Notes: generated by a model from the letters alone, not told the origin. DNA of 64,000 nt from Thermoproteota archaeon (GCA_027491435.1 JAOZFG010000003.1:1-64000); one strand, 5' to 3'. Positions 7,650 through 16,336 are shown, counted from the first letter of the stretch. Made by a program: numbers and translations.

Positions 7650-9275
7650 GTGCTGAGCGAAGACTTCTTCATCGCCGCTGGAATGGAGGATATGACCCCC
7701 AAGAAGTACTTCTTAAGGATAATTTTGGTAGGAGGGACTCTGTCTGCCCTCTTCATCTACATGTACACGCAGGGCTGGATGGACTTGGCTGGTGCCCTCA
7801 TCCTTTCAATAACTCCTATAATGCTGATAGCCCTCAACCCCGTCCTCAACAAGATGAACCTAGCTGCCAAGTTGGAGAAAGACCTCTGGGCATATCTGGC
7901 CACCTTATGGCTACTTCAGAGGTCACATCGCCCGCTTGGGGAGTCTTTAGAGGCTGCAGGCAACATAACCGACGATAAAGACGTTAAAAACTACTTCAAG
8001 AAAGCTGCCGCTAGGATAAAGGCAGCTGGGACCTTGGAGGGCCTCCAGGCCAACATAAGGTACAGCCCTAGCAACGCCTGGAAGAGGCTTTACACTAGGC
8101 TCATGGACTACTTCTTCACCAGAGGTGAGGCGGTCGATGAGATGCTGGAGACTGAGCTCCATGAGGCCGTAACTAAGACCACGCAAGACATGAGAAGGAA
8201 TATAGAGATGTTAATGCTCATACTGATAATATACGTGCTCACAGCCACGGTCTTCCCATTCGTGATAACCCTGCTATTCACTTTCCAAGCCCTGGTATCC
8301 GGTTTTGGTGGAGGGGGCATGGGGGGCCTTGCCCTCTTAGTGGGAGTGTTGCCATCCCCCATGTTCATAATCTTCTTCAAGATATTGACCCCCAGATATT
8401 ACAAGTTCGACAGTGAGAGCCTGGCCATAGGGTGGGGGGCCTTCTTCACCGGCTTTATGATCGGCCTGATGATAACCTTTTACCTTCCCAACATACTCCC
8501 CCCGGTGGCGGGCGAGGGCTTCCTAGCGGAGATAATAAGCTCGTTCAGGGACGCTAACCTCTGGCTCAGGATGACCTTCGGCCTAATGTTCGGTGGCCTC
8601 TTCGGCTGGCTTGCCATAAGGAAAAGAGAAGCTAGGCTCAGGGGGGAGGCCCTAGATTACCCCCTATTCCTTCAAGACCTCTTCGTAGAACTTAAGGGAG
8701 GAAGGGCCTTCTGTAGGGCTATAGAGGATATGAAGGTGAGCTACAAGAGCCTAAAGGAGTTCATGTCCTTGGTCAAGTACTGGGCCAAGCTCAGGATTCC
8801 TTACACGGACATACTCACGATGATAGCTGAGAGGCAGAGGTACAGCGTCTCCAAGATGTCGACCCTCTTAATAATGAACGCTCTCAAGTCGGGAGTTGAG
8901 CTGAAGGAGGCCTTTGGCACTATATCTAACTTCATGATGAAGGTTAGGGAAATGTGGTTAGAGGCTGAAAGTGAGAAGAGAGGGAACTATATAACCGCGG
9001 TCCTGTCTTTCATGTTCTCAGTGTTTTCACTTGCCTTCTTGGTGAGAATGCTCAACATACCCATATCGGCCAGGGCCGCTGAGGTTGTGAAGGACGGTTT
9101 AATGCTGCAGGGCTTCATACAGGCCTTGGTGATGGGCCTGTCACTAGGGGCCGTGAGGAGTGGCCACCTGACATCCTCGTTCAGGGAAATGTTCCTGTTA
9201 GCAATACCGACGCTTGTATCTCTGGCATTAATCCAATCATGGAACCCGCCTCCCCTCATTTTGGGAGGACACTAA
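7650..9275 (+). CDS. Pilus assembly membrane platform protein (TadC/GspF/FlaJ-like)
   Basis: A 541-residue polytopic protein starting at GTG/TTG 4 bp after the ATPase. Two hydrophobic segments at ~27-65, a cytoplasmic helical T2SSF-like domain with LWLLQRSHRPLGESLEAAG, membrane helices at ~190-245 and 265-330, a second soluble domain (LFVELKGGRAFCRAIEDM), and C-terminal helices at ~445-530 reproduce the duplicated GspF/TadC plan. This inner-membrane component couples the ATPase to the growing filament. Gene order ATPase then platform is the family's standard pairing. Confidence 0.85.
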   Translation: MLSEDFFIAAGMEDMTPKKYFLRIILVGGTLSALFIYMYTQGWMDLAGALILSITPIMLIALNPVLNKMNLAAKLEKDLWAYLATLWLLQRSHRPLGESLEAAGNITDDKDVKNYFKKAAARIKAAGTLEGLQANIRYSPSNAWKRLYTRLMDYFFTRGEAVDEMLETELHEAVTKTTQDMRRNIEMLMLILIIYVLTATVFPFVITLLFTFQALVSGFGGGGMGGLALLVGVLPSPMFIIFFKILTPRYYKFDSESLAIGWGAFFTGFMIGLMITFYLPNILPPVAGEGFLAEIISSFRDANLWLRMTFGLMFGGLFGWLAIRKREARLRGEALDYPLFLQDLFVELKGGRAFCRAIEDMKVSYKSLKEFMSLVKYWAKLRIPYTDILTMIAERQRYSVSKMSTLLIMNALKSGVELKEAFGTISNFMMKVREMWLEAESEKRGNYITAVLSFMFSVFSLAFLVRMLNIPISARAAEVVKDGLMLQGFIQALVMGLSLGAVRSGHLTSSFREMFLLAIPTLVSLALIQSWNPPPLILGGH

Positions 9276-9333
9276 TCCAGTTTTCCTCTTTTAACCCATA
9301 AATTAATAATCTCTAGGTTCTAGCTCTAATAAT

Positions 9334-9768
9334 ATGCGGGGGATCTCCAGAGTCTTCATGTCGGCGTTCTTGGTTATGCTAGGCTTCATGTTAATCGCCA
9401 TACTATATTACTCAGCAGCTAACGTGTCTCTGGTAACCATGGAGGGGTACGTGAGAGTATCTGAGATGGCTGGGATAGAGATCCTAGGAATGTCCCCTGA
9501 TGGAGGAAATGGTAATGTAGCTGTTATAGTAGTGAGGTCGGTATTCAAAGACTCCATTCCCTATGAGGGACCAAGCTGCTGGCAAGTCTTCATTGATCGA
9601 AGGCGGGTCCAAATACTAGAGCTCAATCCGCCCAGCGGGGCGTTGAGGAAGGGGGATAAGCTCATGATAAAGGTGGATTTTACGGGATTGTCCTGGGATG
9701 CCGACCATGAAATAGAGGTTTATGGCCCTAAGGGAGCCAAGGCCAAGTTCATATGGTTGCCCTCCTAG
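9334..9768 (+). CDS. Pilin-like secreted protein with class III signal peptide
   Basis: A 144-residue protein starting MRGISRV, followed by a long hydrophobic helix. This is the pattern cut by archaeal prepilin peptidase, whose gene is at 16337-17017. The mature part is beta-rich and ends in VYGPKGAKAKFIWLP. It is a clear paralogue of the minus-strand pilin at 12516-12965: both share the RGISRV start, a central LEI...P block, W.VFI, and a VYGP.G....W.P end. It follows the ATPase and platform genes on the same strand but has its own AT-rich promoter (about 9297-9310). It may be a filament subunit or a FlaF/FlaG-like cell-wall anchor. Confidence 0.7.
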   Translation: MRGISRVFMSAFLVMLGFMLIAILYYSAANVSLVTMEGYVRVSEMAGIEILGMSPDGGNGNVAVIVVRSVFKDSIPYEGPSCWQVFIDRRRVQILELNPPSGALRKGDKLMIKVDFTGLSWDADHEIEVYGPKGAKAKFIWLPS

Positions 9769-9778
9769 CCTAAAACTA

Positions 9779-10300
9779 CTACCCTCCTGAAGTATTATCC
9801 CCTGTGCTCCCTCCACCTCCACTTGTTCCTGGAGGTTCTGTCTGCATCACGTTAGCTATCCTGATCATAAAGTTACCTGAGCTGTCCTGGTAGAGATATA
9901 TCCTTATAACCCCAGCGTAGATTTCCTCAGGAGATATTATCTCTATAGGCGATAAGAACGTCGCTCTCCCAGTCCCGTAAAGCCCTGGACCTGCTGTTAT
10001 TCCCACGTTGACCACATATTCCTTATAACCATTGGGTAGATCACGGATCTTCTTTATTGATATTATCACCTCCTTGCCTGATTGTGGAGCTATATATATC
10101 CTCGTCGTCTTGTTTACGTATAGAACACCCATCTGATAACTCTTAGCGACTGTTGAGAGCTCGGCTGCGACGGAGTAAGCTATTGCCTCAGCTTGAGCTT
10201 TTAAACTGGATTTAACGAAAGAGGGGTGTATTGTGAGCAAATAGCCTAAGGAAAAGGCTGTAATCACTAAGATCATAGACCAGATGACTGCTCCTCTCAT
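9779..10300 (-). CDS. Minor pilin-like protein
   Basis: A 173-residue protein with N-terminus MRGAVIWSMILVITAFSLGYLL (positively charged RG followed by one hydrophobic helix), then helical and beta segments and a low-complexity GGGGSTGDNTSGG tail. This fits a TadE/pseudopilin-type subunit processed by prepilin peptidase. It is the last gene of the minus-strand pilin block and overlaps the preceding gene by 4 bp (ATGA type). Its stop lies 11 bp from the convergent plus-strand pilin gene. Confidence 0.6.
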   Translation of the reverse strand: MRGAVIWSMILVITAFSLGYLLTIHPSFVKSSLKAQAEAIAYSVAAELSTVAKSYQMGVLYVNKTTRIYIAPQSGKEVIISIKKIRDLPNGYKEYVVNVGITAGPGLYGTGRATFLSPIEIISPEEIYAGVIRIYLYQDSSGNFMIRIANVMQTEPPGTSGGGGSTGDNTSGG

Positions 10301-11460
10301 CCCCCGACACCCGCTTGTACCTCAACGTCGACAGCAAAGGGGTACACTATAAAAGGCCTATATATATTGTTATCGGGCGCATACTGAAACTCTATGACGT
10401 AGAGGCCATGTACAGTTCTTAGAAAATCTCTTATATCGCTACCCGCTGGAGGAGGAAGAGAAACTGTTATAGTCCCATCAGTAGTGTGGCCTGTGACATA
10501 GGTTAGACCCTTATAGACTGATCTCACCTCATAATCTCCCGACACCCCACCTCCTGGCGAAACCACTTGTACTGTAAAATCGTAAGGTATGAAGAAGGCG
10601 TTCTTTGTAGCCTTAGGAGATGGATCGAACCTGGCCGTGGGATCGTTTGAAAGCACAGCGCTGCTAAAAGTGCTCTGAGCCAATAGTTTTCCTTTGTATC
10701 CCACTGTAACATTTACTGTTATAGGAGTTGAGGGTTGTCCGTTAAGGAGATAGCAAAGATTATCCGTTGTCTGGAATTTACATACGAAAATGCCATTCAC
10801 AAAGTAGTCTCCACTAGGTGTTATTGGTTCACAGGTGGCGGTGTAGGGGCTTCCCCCTCCTTGATCCTCTATGCTTATGCTGGCATCTATGGTGAACTCA
10901 GCATCGGGCCCTGTAGTATTGCCACCCACCGTTGACCCGTCGGGTAAGTAAGGAACTATATATACTAGTATTGGGTAGTCATCTAGGTCATCACAGTCGT
11001 ACTTGTCGCTGGAAGTTCTTATCCACAGGGTAGTAGTGTCTGGGGTAGCCTTTAAACTTCCATTGACAGGAACAAAAGAATATATATTAGTTGAAATTGA
11101 TTTAGGCTCTCCGGATGATGTGTACACTATTTTTTCCCATATTAGGGGGCTCCTTGATACATTCTTTACATGTATAGTGAAGTTAACCCATGTACCATGG
11201 GAGTCTACTGCTGCCAGAAAGTTTTTTATTTTATTCAATATGTAATCAGGAGTAGAATCTGATGAAGTGTTCCAGTAATAATCGTACATTAAGGTAAAAG
11301 CTATAGTGTGAGACAAGCTCTCTGCCTTATCTCGTGCAGACATTATCAAATCTATCCCTGTGGCTTGATGAACCATGAATAGCCCCCAAGTGATAGCGAC
11401 TATAAGGGCGACACCTACTATGGCCTCCAAAGGCTCTACGTCCATTCCTAACCACCCCAC
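10297..11460 (-). CDS. Large pilin-like/exported protein of the pilus block
   Basis: A 387-residue protein. One N-terminal hydrophobic helix (LEAIVGVALIVAITWGLFMV, about 10-30) is followed by an extracellular region rich in Ser, Thr, Asn and beta-strands, with several NxS/T sites and scattered cysteines (YDCDD, ATCEP, VCKFQTTDNLC) that could form disulfides. No enzymatic motif is visible. It overlaps the upstream gene by 13 bp and the downstream one by 4 bp, so it belongs to one operon. Probable minor filament subunit or tip protein; the precise role is unknown. Confidence 0.55.
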   Translation of the reverse strand: MGWLGMDVEPLEAIVGVALIVAITWGLFMVHQATGIDLIMSARDKAESLSHTIAFTLMYDYYWNTSSDSTPDYILNKIKNFLAAVDSHGTWVNFTIHVKNVSRSPLIWEKIVYTSSGEPKSISTNIYSFVPVNGSLKATPDTTTLWIRTSSDKYDCDDLDDYPILVYIVPYLPDGSTVGGNTTGPDAEFTIDASISIEDQGGGSPYTATCEPITPSGDYFVNGIFVCKFQTTDNLCYLLNGQPSTPITVNVTVGYKGKLLAQSTFSSAVLSNDPTARFDPSPKATKNAFFIPYDFTVQVVSPGGGVSGDYEVRSVYKGLTYVTGHTTDGTITVSLPPPAGSDIRDFLRTVHGLYVIEFQYAPDNNIYRPFIVYPFAVDVEVQAGVGG

Positions 11461-11999
11461 GAGGTTATAATAACCCTATAGAAGCCAGTGTCGCACCAGC
11501 CAAAATCACCAGGATTTTTACACACTACATAAGTAAAGAAGCTTTCACTAACTGTTATTCCTCCTATAGGGGGTCTATTAGAAGGTATTTTTATAGGATC
11601 GCTTTGAAAGGTCCCGCTTGCTTGGTCAAATTTGTACATGTCTATAGCAATGTTATAGTCAGGCGAACCAACCACCATCTTAAATTCATCATAGTTGTTA
11701 TCGGCCCATCTCCTTATACACTCTAACTTCGTGCCATTGAGAGCGTAAGGATAGACTACTTCCCCCTTACCCAGAGCAACTCCTGGGGCAGGAGGTATAT
11801 AAGAAATGCCACAATCAGATACCGAAGTAAAGCCAGTCCAGTCGCCGGCGTTTTTAAGCAAGGTATCAGCTACCTTTCTGACCAAGTACTGCTGAACTCC
11901 TGAGCTAGGGTTGACGTTCTGGCTCATTAAACCCACCATTATAGCTGCGAATCCAATAACTATGAACATAGATACTATGAAAGATAGTATCTTCCTCAT
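11448..11999 (-). CDS. Pilin-like protein
   Basis: A 183-residue protein, MRKILSFIVSMFIVIGFAAIMVGL, with a short basic N-terminus and a single hydrophobic helix. A small extracellular domain with four cysteines follows (VSDCGISY, LECIRRW, VVCKNPGDFGWCD). It lies directly after the upstream gene with no intergenic base and overlaps the next by 13 bp. The Cys pairs suggest disulfide stabilisation outside the cell. The family is not recognised beyond the pilin-like layout. Confidence 0.55.
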   Translation of the reverse strand: MRKILSFIVSMFIVIGFAAIMVGLMSQNVNPSSGVQQYLVRKVADTLLKNAGDWTGFTSVSDCGISYIPPAPGVALGKGEVVYPYALNGTKLECIRRWADNNYDEFKMVVGSPDYNIAIDMYKFDQASGTFQSDPIKIPSNRPPIGGITVSESFFTYVVCKNPGDFGWCDTGFYRVIITSWGG

Positions 12000-12509
12000 T
12001 TATCCCCCTCCTTGAATATCTACCTGAATCGTCTTAGGTTTACCTATCGGGTACTTGACTACTATATCTATCGGAGCTCCAGTTGTAGCTAGTCCTCTAG
12101 CTATGACAGACCACCCCTTGTCAGTATTCATCACTATTGAGATAACGACATTTCCCTGCGGGGTCCCACTTATTGTTAAATTTGAGACGGCGCCTACGTG
12201 AACTACAATTGGCCCACTTTCCACATTTTTAGGTGGATTATATACAGAAATGTTTAGCCAAGCTCCATTGGGGTCACCTACTAAAGAAGTGTCCTCTGGC
12301 AACGTCACCCTCAAAGTAACTGAGTTACCCTCCCCGGCTAGGGCGACGTTCTCTATGGACTGATGTAAATCTCTAGCGATGCTCAGGGCCTGGTTAAACA
12401 GGGCCTCCCTTCTAGACTCCTCTATTTGAGGTTGAATTAAAGATATGGCTAGCCCTATGACTAATATACCCAGAAATAGGAGGACAGTAGTCTCCACAAC
12501 GTGTTCCAA
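12000..12509 (-). CDS. Pilin-like protein
   Basis: A 169-residue protein starting at TTG. The N-terminus MEHVVETTVLLFLGILVIGLAISL is a hydrophobic helix with little positive charge before it. An amphipathic helix (EESRREALFNQALSIARDLHQSIENVA) and a beta-sandwich-like remainder follow. The lollipop layout of N-terminal helix plus beta domain matches pseudopilins. It sits 6 bp after the preceding pilin gene and abuts the next. No catalytic motif. Confidence 0.55.
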   Translation of the reverse strand: MEHVVETTVLLFLGILVIGLAISLIQPQIEESRREALFNQALSIARDLHQSIENVALAGEGNSVTLRVTLPEDTSLVGDPNGAWLNISVYNPPKNVESGPIVVHVGAVSNLTISGTPQGNVVISIVMNTDKGWSVIARGLATTGAPIDIVVKYPIGKPKTIQVDIQGGG

Positions 12510-12515
12510 TTTAAA

Positions 12516-12965
12516 TCACCCCGGAGGGGTCCAGCCAGCATAAGCCTTACTTCCACCGGGACCGTAAACCCTTATCGACTGGGAACTGGTCGAGCTTATT
12601 GTACCAACGTTAACCCTGATCGTCAGCTGTTCGTTGACGTTAAAGGTTCCGTCGCCGCCGGCGTCAAATACGTCAATTACGGTCACCATGCTCCCATTTA
12701 TAAAGACGGTCCAAGAGCTCGTATCGCCTACTGGAATGTCGTTAGGACCCCTGTTCCTTAGGACTATCTCCGCCTGACCAGCGCTTGGGCTGTTAGGGTT
12801 AAATGCGATTATTTCCAAGTTTGTTTTTGGAGCCGTAGCTTCTGATCCTTTGGCTACCTGAAATACAGCCCCCCTAGCTGCCGAGTAGACAACAACAGCT
12901 AGAGAAACAGACATCACTATGAGCACTACGGCAATAACCACCCTAGAGATGCCCCTTCTCTCTAT
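12516..12965 (-). CDS. Pilin-like protein, probably with a non-canonical AUA start
   Basis: The first standard start in frame is the GTG at 12941, which would begin inside the signal helix. Upstream codons in the same frame read (ATA)ERRGISRVV, matching the class III signal MRGISRV of the paralogue at 9334-9768. The only in-frame codons between there and the TAG stop near 12996 that could start are ATA or ATT. ATA at 12963-12965 follows GGGGGAAGGAAG, and a TATA box at 12998-13007 puts the transcript start about 12 bases before it. The mature part is a beta domain ending YAGWTPPG. This is the first gene of the six-member minus-strand pilin run downstream of the glycine-linker gene. Confidence 0.65.
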   Translation of the reverse strand: MERRGISRVVIAVVLIVMSVSLAVVVYSAARGAVFQVAKGSEATAPKTNLEIIAFNPNSPSAGQAEIVLRNRGPNDIPVGDTSSWTVFINGSMVTVIDVFDAGGDGTFNVNEQLTIRVNVGTISSTSSQSIRVYGPGGSKAYAGWTPPG

Positions 12966-12997
12966 CTTCCTTCCCCCTCTAATTGCTTTTATGGAAC

Positions 12998-13007
12998 CCT
13001 ATAAAAA
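12998..13007 (-). promoter_or_regulatory. TATA box of the pilin operon
   Basis: TTTTTATAGG on the minus strand, lying between the stop of the 572-residue protein gene (13026) and the pilin gene. It predicts a start near 12977, just upstream of the inferred ATA codon. Confidence 0.5.
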
Positions 13008-13025
13008 GAAAGAGATAAAAAAGAT

Positions 13026-14744
13026 TTAGTAAGGGGAGGGATTTACTGCCAGCGTAGCTACTTCCATGCCTGTTATGGGAACGAAGTAAACCACTCCCTC
13101 CTCAACTGTCACAGAAGCAGCACGTCCGCTGGCCATTAATGCGCCTCCTCTCAGCGGGTTGCCAGCCATGGCTATGAAGCCCTTGTTCATCCCATCTATA
13201 AGTATATGCATGTTGACTCTACCAGCTCTCATGTAGTACTGTCCGTCGAGCTCCATCATTAAGGCTCCTCTGTACAGGAAGTAATCTAAGCTTATGTTGG
13301 CCTCCAACGTTCCCTCTGCAGGCACAGCTAAGAAGAACACGTGTCTAGCATCGGGTAGTTCGTATCCATCAACCTTTATTTTAGTGGCATTTATCGGCCT
13401 ACCAGCCTTACCTATCATGACATAGCTCTCCTTGACAGTTATTACAGATGCTCCCCTATTGTTTCCTAGCGTAATCTCAACTGTCTGCCCTGGATTGACT
13501 GTGAACACGTTGAAGTGACTGTGCCCATGGTGTCCGTGGAAGTATATCTTGAAGCTCTCCTGAGCGACGAACTTGATAGTGCCCGACACGAGGAAAGTCG
13601 ACCTGCCAGCTCCCATTATGAGGAACTCGTGGTAAACTGCCCCTCCTGGACTGCATCCATCCAGCGGGTAGGTTTGCTCGCCCAGGGTGACCTGCTGAGC
13701 ACACCCGTAAGTCTTGAGAACTCCTCCGCTTGAAGGAACTCCCCAGAACTTTATCACACCCCTGGACATTCCCTTTATCTCAATGTCGTAATTGTTGACA
13801 GACATGCCCGCCTCGTGTTTGCCCTTACCGTCATCAACTGAGTACTCAACGTAACCGCTGTTTACCCTGTAACTCATGTCTATGCTGGCCTGCACGTTCT
13901 CCGCTGGGGCGTGATGCATCATCACTACGGTAGGTCCAAGGTCGGCAATCACGTTCTCTCCGTCCACGTAAATGGCTGAAACGCTAGGTATACCCGTGAA
14001 GCTGAGTATGGTGACGTAATCGTCCCAGACAGCTATCTCTGAGGCTCCAGGGGAGTTCTGAAATACTATTCTGACCTGCTGACCTTTATTGACCTTTATC
14101 TTCCTGGGCCAGAAGGACCCATAGACCCATATCTTGAACTTGTGAGCGGCAGTGAAGCTTATCTCTCCGTTTATCGAGACCTCTCCGTTTGCATAAACGT
14201 CTATATCAAAGGCTACCGGGCAAGTGGAGTTGAGTATGCAGACTTCTCCGCCGCCACCTCCAGTTCCTCCGCCTCCGCTTCCGCCACCGCCACCAGTTCC
14301 TCCGCCACCGCCACCTCCAGTTCCTCCGCCACCTCCAGTTCCTCCGCCTCCGCTTCCGCCACCGCCACCAGGTAGCTCAGACCCGGGTACTACCTTCGTA
14401 AGGTTTATCGACCCATACGTCGTGTCATCCCCTCTGACAGCCGAGAAGTAAACCATGTTATCCTCAGCTGAGTAGTAAGGCGATATAGCTACTCCTTTCT
14501 CCTCCATCTCAATGGAGTACTGCTGTAAAGCGTCATTTATGAAAAGTTCCCTCTGGCTCTTGGGAAGTGCTTTAGCGGCAGACACGACGCTGGCTACGTA
14601 ATTCTTGAGGTCGGTCATTATAGTGTCAAACTGCTCGTCAGCCTGCACTCTAGCTGGCTCTATTGACTGGGCTGATGCGAGCAGGAGTATCGATATAGCA
14701 AAAGCCACTAGGAGTATTCCTCCTGCTCCTCTCCTTCCTACCAT
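13026..14744 (-). CDS. Exported surface protein with glycine-rich linker and duplicated domain
   Basis: A 572-residue protein. The N-terminus VGRRGAGGILLVAFAISILLL has class III/pilin-type signal features (RRGAGG then a hydrophobic helix). A helical stretch (~30-120) precedes a linker of almost pure Gly with Ser/Thr spacing at about 125-167. Two homologous beta-rich domains follow (about 170-365 and 375-560). Each has ING/VSGxIxF, FKI, a K.GQ/NPGQ...V.I block, RGA/PGAS.I.V, IYVDG/IKVDG, a hydrophobic V.A.I.(M/L).Y strand, and GMxxGxI. A His-rich patch (FHGHHGHSHF) occurs in the second. It precedes the pilin operon and looks like a filament, adhesin or surface protein. No known family is assigned. 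Confidence 0.65.
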   Translation of the reverse strand: MVGRRGAGGILLVAFAISILLLASAQSIEPARVQADEQFDTIMTDLKNYVASVVSAAKALPKSQRELFINDALQQYSIEMEEKGVAISPYYSAEDNMVYFSAVRGDDTTYGSINLTKVVPGSELPGGGGGSGGGGTGGGGGTGGGGGGGTGGGGGSGGGGTGGGGGEVCILNSTCPVAFDIDVYANGEVSINGEISFTAAHKFKIWVYGSFWPRKIKVNKGQQVRIVFQNSPGASEIAVWDDYVTILSFTGIPSVSAIYVDGENVIADLGPTVVMMHHAPAENVQASIDMSYRVNSGYVEYSVDDGKGKHEAGMSVNNYDIEIKGMSRGVIKFWGVPSSGGVLKTYGCAQQVTLGEQTYPLDGCSPGGAVYHEFLIMGAGRSTFLVSGTIKFVAQESFKIYFHGHHGHSHFNVFTVNPGQTVEITLGNNRGASVITVKESYVMIGKAGRPINATKIKVDGYELPDARHVFFLAVPAEGTLEANISLDYFLYRGALMMELDGQYYMRAGRVNMHILIDGMNKGFIAMAGNPLRGGALMASGRAASVTVEEGVVYFVPITGMEVATLAVNPSPY

Positions 14745-14772
14745 TTTACCCCCTGCTAAAATGTATTTCTCA

Positions 14773-14784
14773 CCAATAAAAAGG
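14773..14784 (-). promoter_or_regulatory. BRE/TATA promoter of the 572-residue surface protein gene
   Basis: CCTTTTTATTGG on the minus strand, identical to the element before the secretion ATPase gene. It gives a short leader containing AGGGGGT ahead of the ATG at 14744. Confidence 0.55.
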
Positions 14785-14981
14785 TTTGGTCAATGACCAT
14801 TATTATAAACATGCGCTAAGACCGGATTTCTCGTATTAAGCTCTAAATTATCTCTTTATAGGGCGAAAATATGGAAAATTATGTTGTGTATGTTCAGATT
14901 CTACAAGCTTTACCTGATGACTATCAGAGATTATTTTGAATAAATAAGCTTAAGAAGATGTTTAAATATAAAATGGAGAGC

Positions 14982-15776
14982 TCACTTCGACTCCTCCTCA
15001 AAGATCTCTTCTATCCAGCTCGGCTCCTCTGATTCAACCTCTTTTCTCTCGAAGTAACCTAGCTGACCTAACAACATGACTATATAGAACCCTACGTATA
15101 TTATGGCACCGGCCCAGTTCCTCCTGAAGAAGTCTATTAGGATGTCAGCCCACTCAACTCCATACATTGAAAGCAAGTCTGGCAAAACATTTATAGCTCC
15201 TAAGGCTGACGAAGAGAGTGCAAACGTCAAAGCCTTACCGCTCCCCGTCTGAAGGTAAACGAGCGTCGTTACAATAACTCCGATGCTTCCTATAACCAGG
15301 AATATAGGCATGTAAACTGTCAAGGTAGCTGTAAGGATGGCTGGTGCTAGAGAGGAGAACCAGAACCAACCGAATGGGTCGTAAAGTAGCAGGGTGTGCA
15401 GGAAGAAGGAAGACCATAGAGTCAGGGGCAGGGAATAAATTGACCTCAGTCCTAGCAGCACTATACCGAAGGTCGCAACCATGGCTGAGGTGAACAGGAT
15501 CACGTTAGCCGACACGAACCACTGGAACTCAGTAGTAATTGATATTAAGCTTTTCATGGGGTTTAGGTTGTGGACTTCACCGCTAGAGAACCAGTACCAG
15601 AAAAGAGTAGCCTCTAACGACGTTATAGAGAGGAAGGTGGTTATAGTTAGGAGCATTATCTTTTCCCTTAACCTGATGAAGTTTATCACCAGCCTGACAA
15701 CCATCGCTACAGCAATAATCAGGCTAGTTAAGTGAGCGAACGAATAAGGAAACGTTAATAAACTGGTCAGATCCAT
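14982..15776 (-). CDS. Polytopic membrane protein of unknown function
   Basis: A 264-residue protein with about seven predicted membrane helices (for example FAHLTSLIIAVAMVVRLVI, VILFTSAMVATFGIVLL, LTATLTVYMPIFLVIGSIGV, WAGAIIYVGFYIVMLLGQL). A short acidic cytoplasmic tail (EEPSWIEEIFEEESK) ends the protein. No transporter or enzyme signature is visible. It starts 8 bp after the preceding gene (15785-16261) and so is co-transcribed with it, next to the pilus and prepilin peptidase genes. A role in the surface system is possible but unproved. Confidence 0.65.
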   Translation of the reverse strand: MDLTSLLTFPYSFAHLTSLIIAVAMVVRLVINFIRLREKIMLLTITTFLSITSLEATLFWYWFSSGEVHNLNPMKSLISITTEFQWFVSANVILFTSAMVATFGIVLLGLRSIYSLPLTLWSSFFLHTLLLYDPFGWFWFSSLAPAILTATLTVYMPIFLVIGSIGVIVTTLVYLQTGSGKALTFALSSSALGAINVLPDLLSMYGVEWADILIDFFRRNWAGAIIYVGFYIVMLLGQLGYFERKEVESEEPSWIEEIFEEESK

Positions 15777-15784
15777 AATATCAC

Positions 15785-16261
15785 CTACCAGGCTTTCTTA
15801 GCCTTTTCACCTGCCCTTTCCAGCAAGCTCTTTCTTTTAGATGAAGACAATCTCTTCTGAGTTAGTTTCTCAACCTCCCTCTCGAAGCTCTCATATATCT
15901 TTGGCAGAGCTTTTTTCAATTCATCGATGGTAACGACACCTCTCTTGAGGAATACCGGGGCTAAGTTGTCCCTGATGACCTTCTCCGCCAGTTCTATCTC
16001 CTCCTCGGTATCCGCTATGAGACCAACGGCCACTAGTTTAGGTCTATCTCCAGTTACCTCCAACCTGTTGGTAACCGCAAGCGCCCAGAAGTTCTCTCCC
16101 CTTATCGTAACTGCTTCCCCTCCAAGAGCCCCGAGCGTGAAGGACCTAAGGGCTATCTTATCCTTAGACTTCTCGCTAATTTTGATTGACGGGTATATTG
16201 CTAACATTTTCGGCCCTTCCTGCTCTAAAGATGCTAGGTACGCTGCCCTCAAAGGTGACAC
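15785..16261 (-). CDS. Small soluble protein, possibly longin/roadblock-like
   Basis: A 158-residue protein starting at GTG behind a TATATAATAG promoter (about 16291-16301). Predicted order is beta-strands in the first ~90 residues (KMLAIYPSIKISE, ALRSFTLGALGGEAVTIRGENFWALAVTN, KLVAVGLIADTEEE) followed by helices and a strongly basic tail (SSSKRKSLLERAGEKAKKAW). A five-strand sheet with helices of this size is reminiscent of longin/roadblock folds that bind small GTPases, and a Ras-like GTPase gene is 830 bp away. This is a fold-level guess only. It forms an operon with the downstream membrane protein gene. Confidence 0.45.
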   Translation of the reverse strand: MSPLRAAYLASLEQEGPKMLAIYPSIKISEKSKDKIALRSFTLGALGGEAVTIRGENFWALAVTNRLEVTGDRPKLVAVGLIADTEEEIELAEKVIRDNLAPVFLKRGVVTIDELKKALPKIYESFEREVEKLTQKRLSSSKRKSLLERAGEKAKKAW

Positions 16262-16336
16262 CCAGGGCTCCGGTCATTACTAACCTGGTAGGTCTATTAT
16301 ATAAAGTGTGGTAGAACCAATACCACTCTTTAGGGT

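Noticed and set aside
6116-12965. Archaellum operon
   Set aside because: ATPase and platform occur, but no flaH or recognisable archaellin gene. The subunits are diverse pilin-like proteins, so a pilus-like system is the safer call.
14224-14451. Proline-rich frame on the plus strand opposite the glycine linker
   Set aside because: It is the antisense of a GGN-repeat (Gly linker). It has no start context and vanishes outside the repeat.
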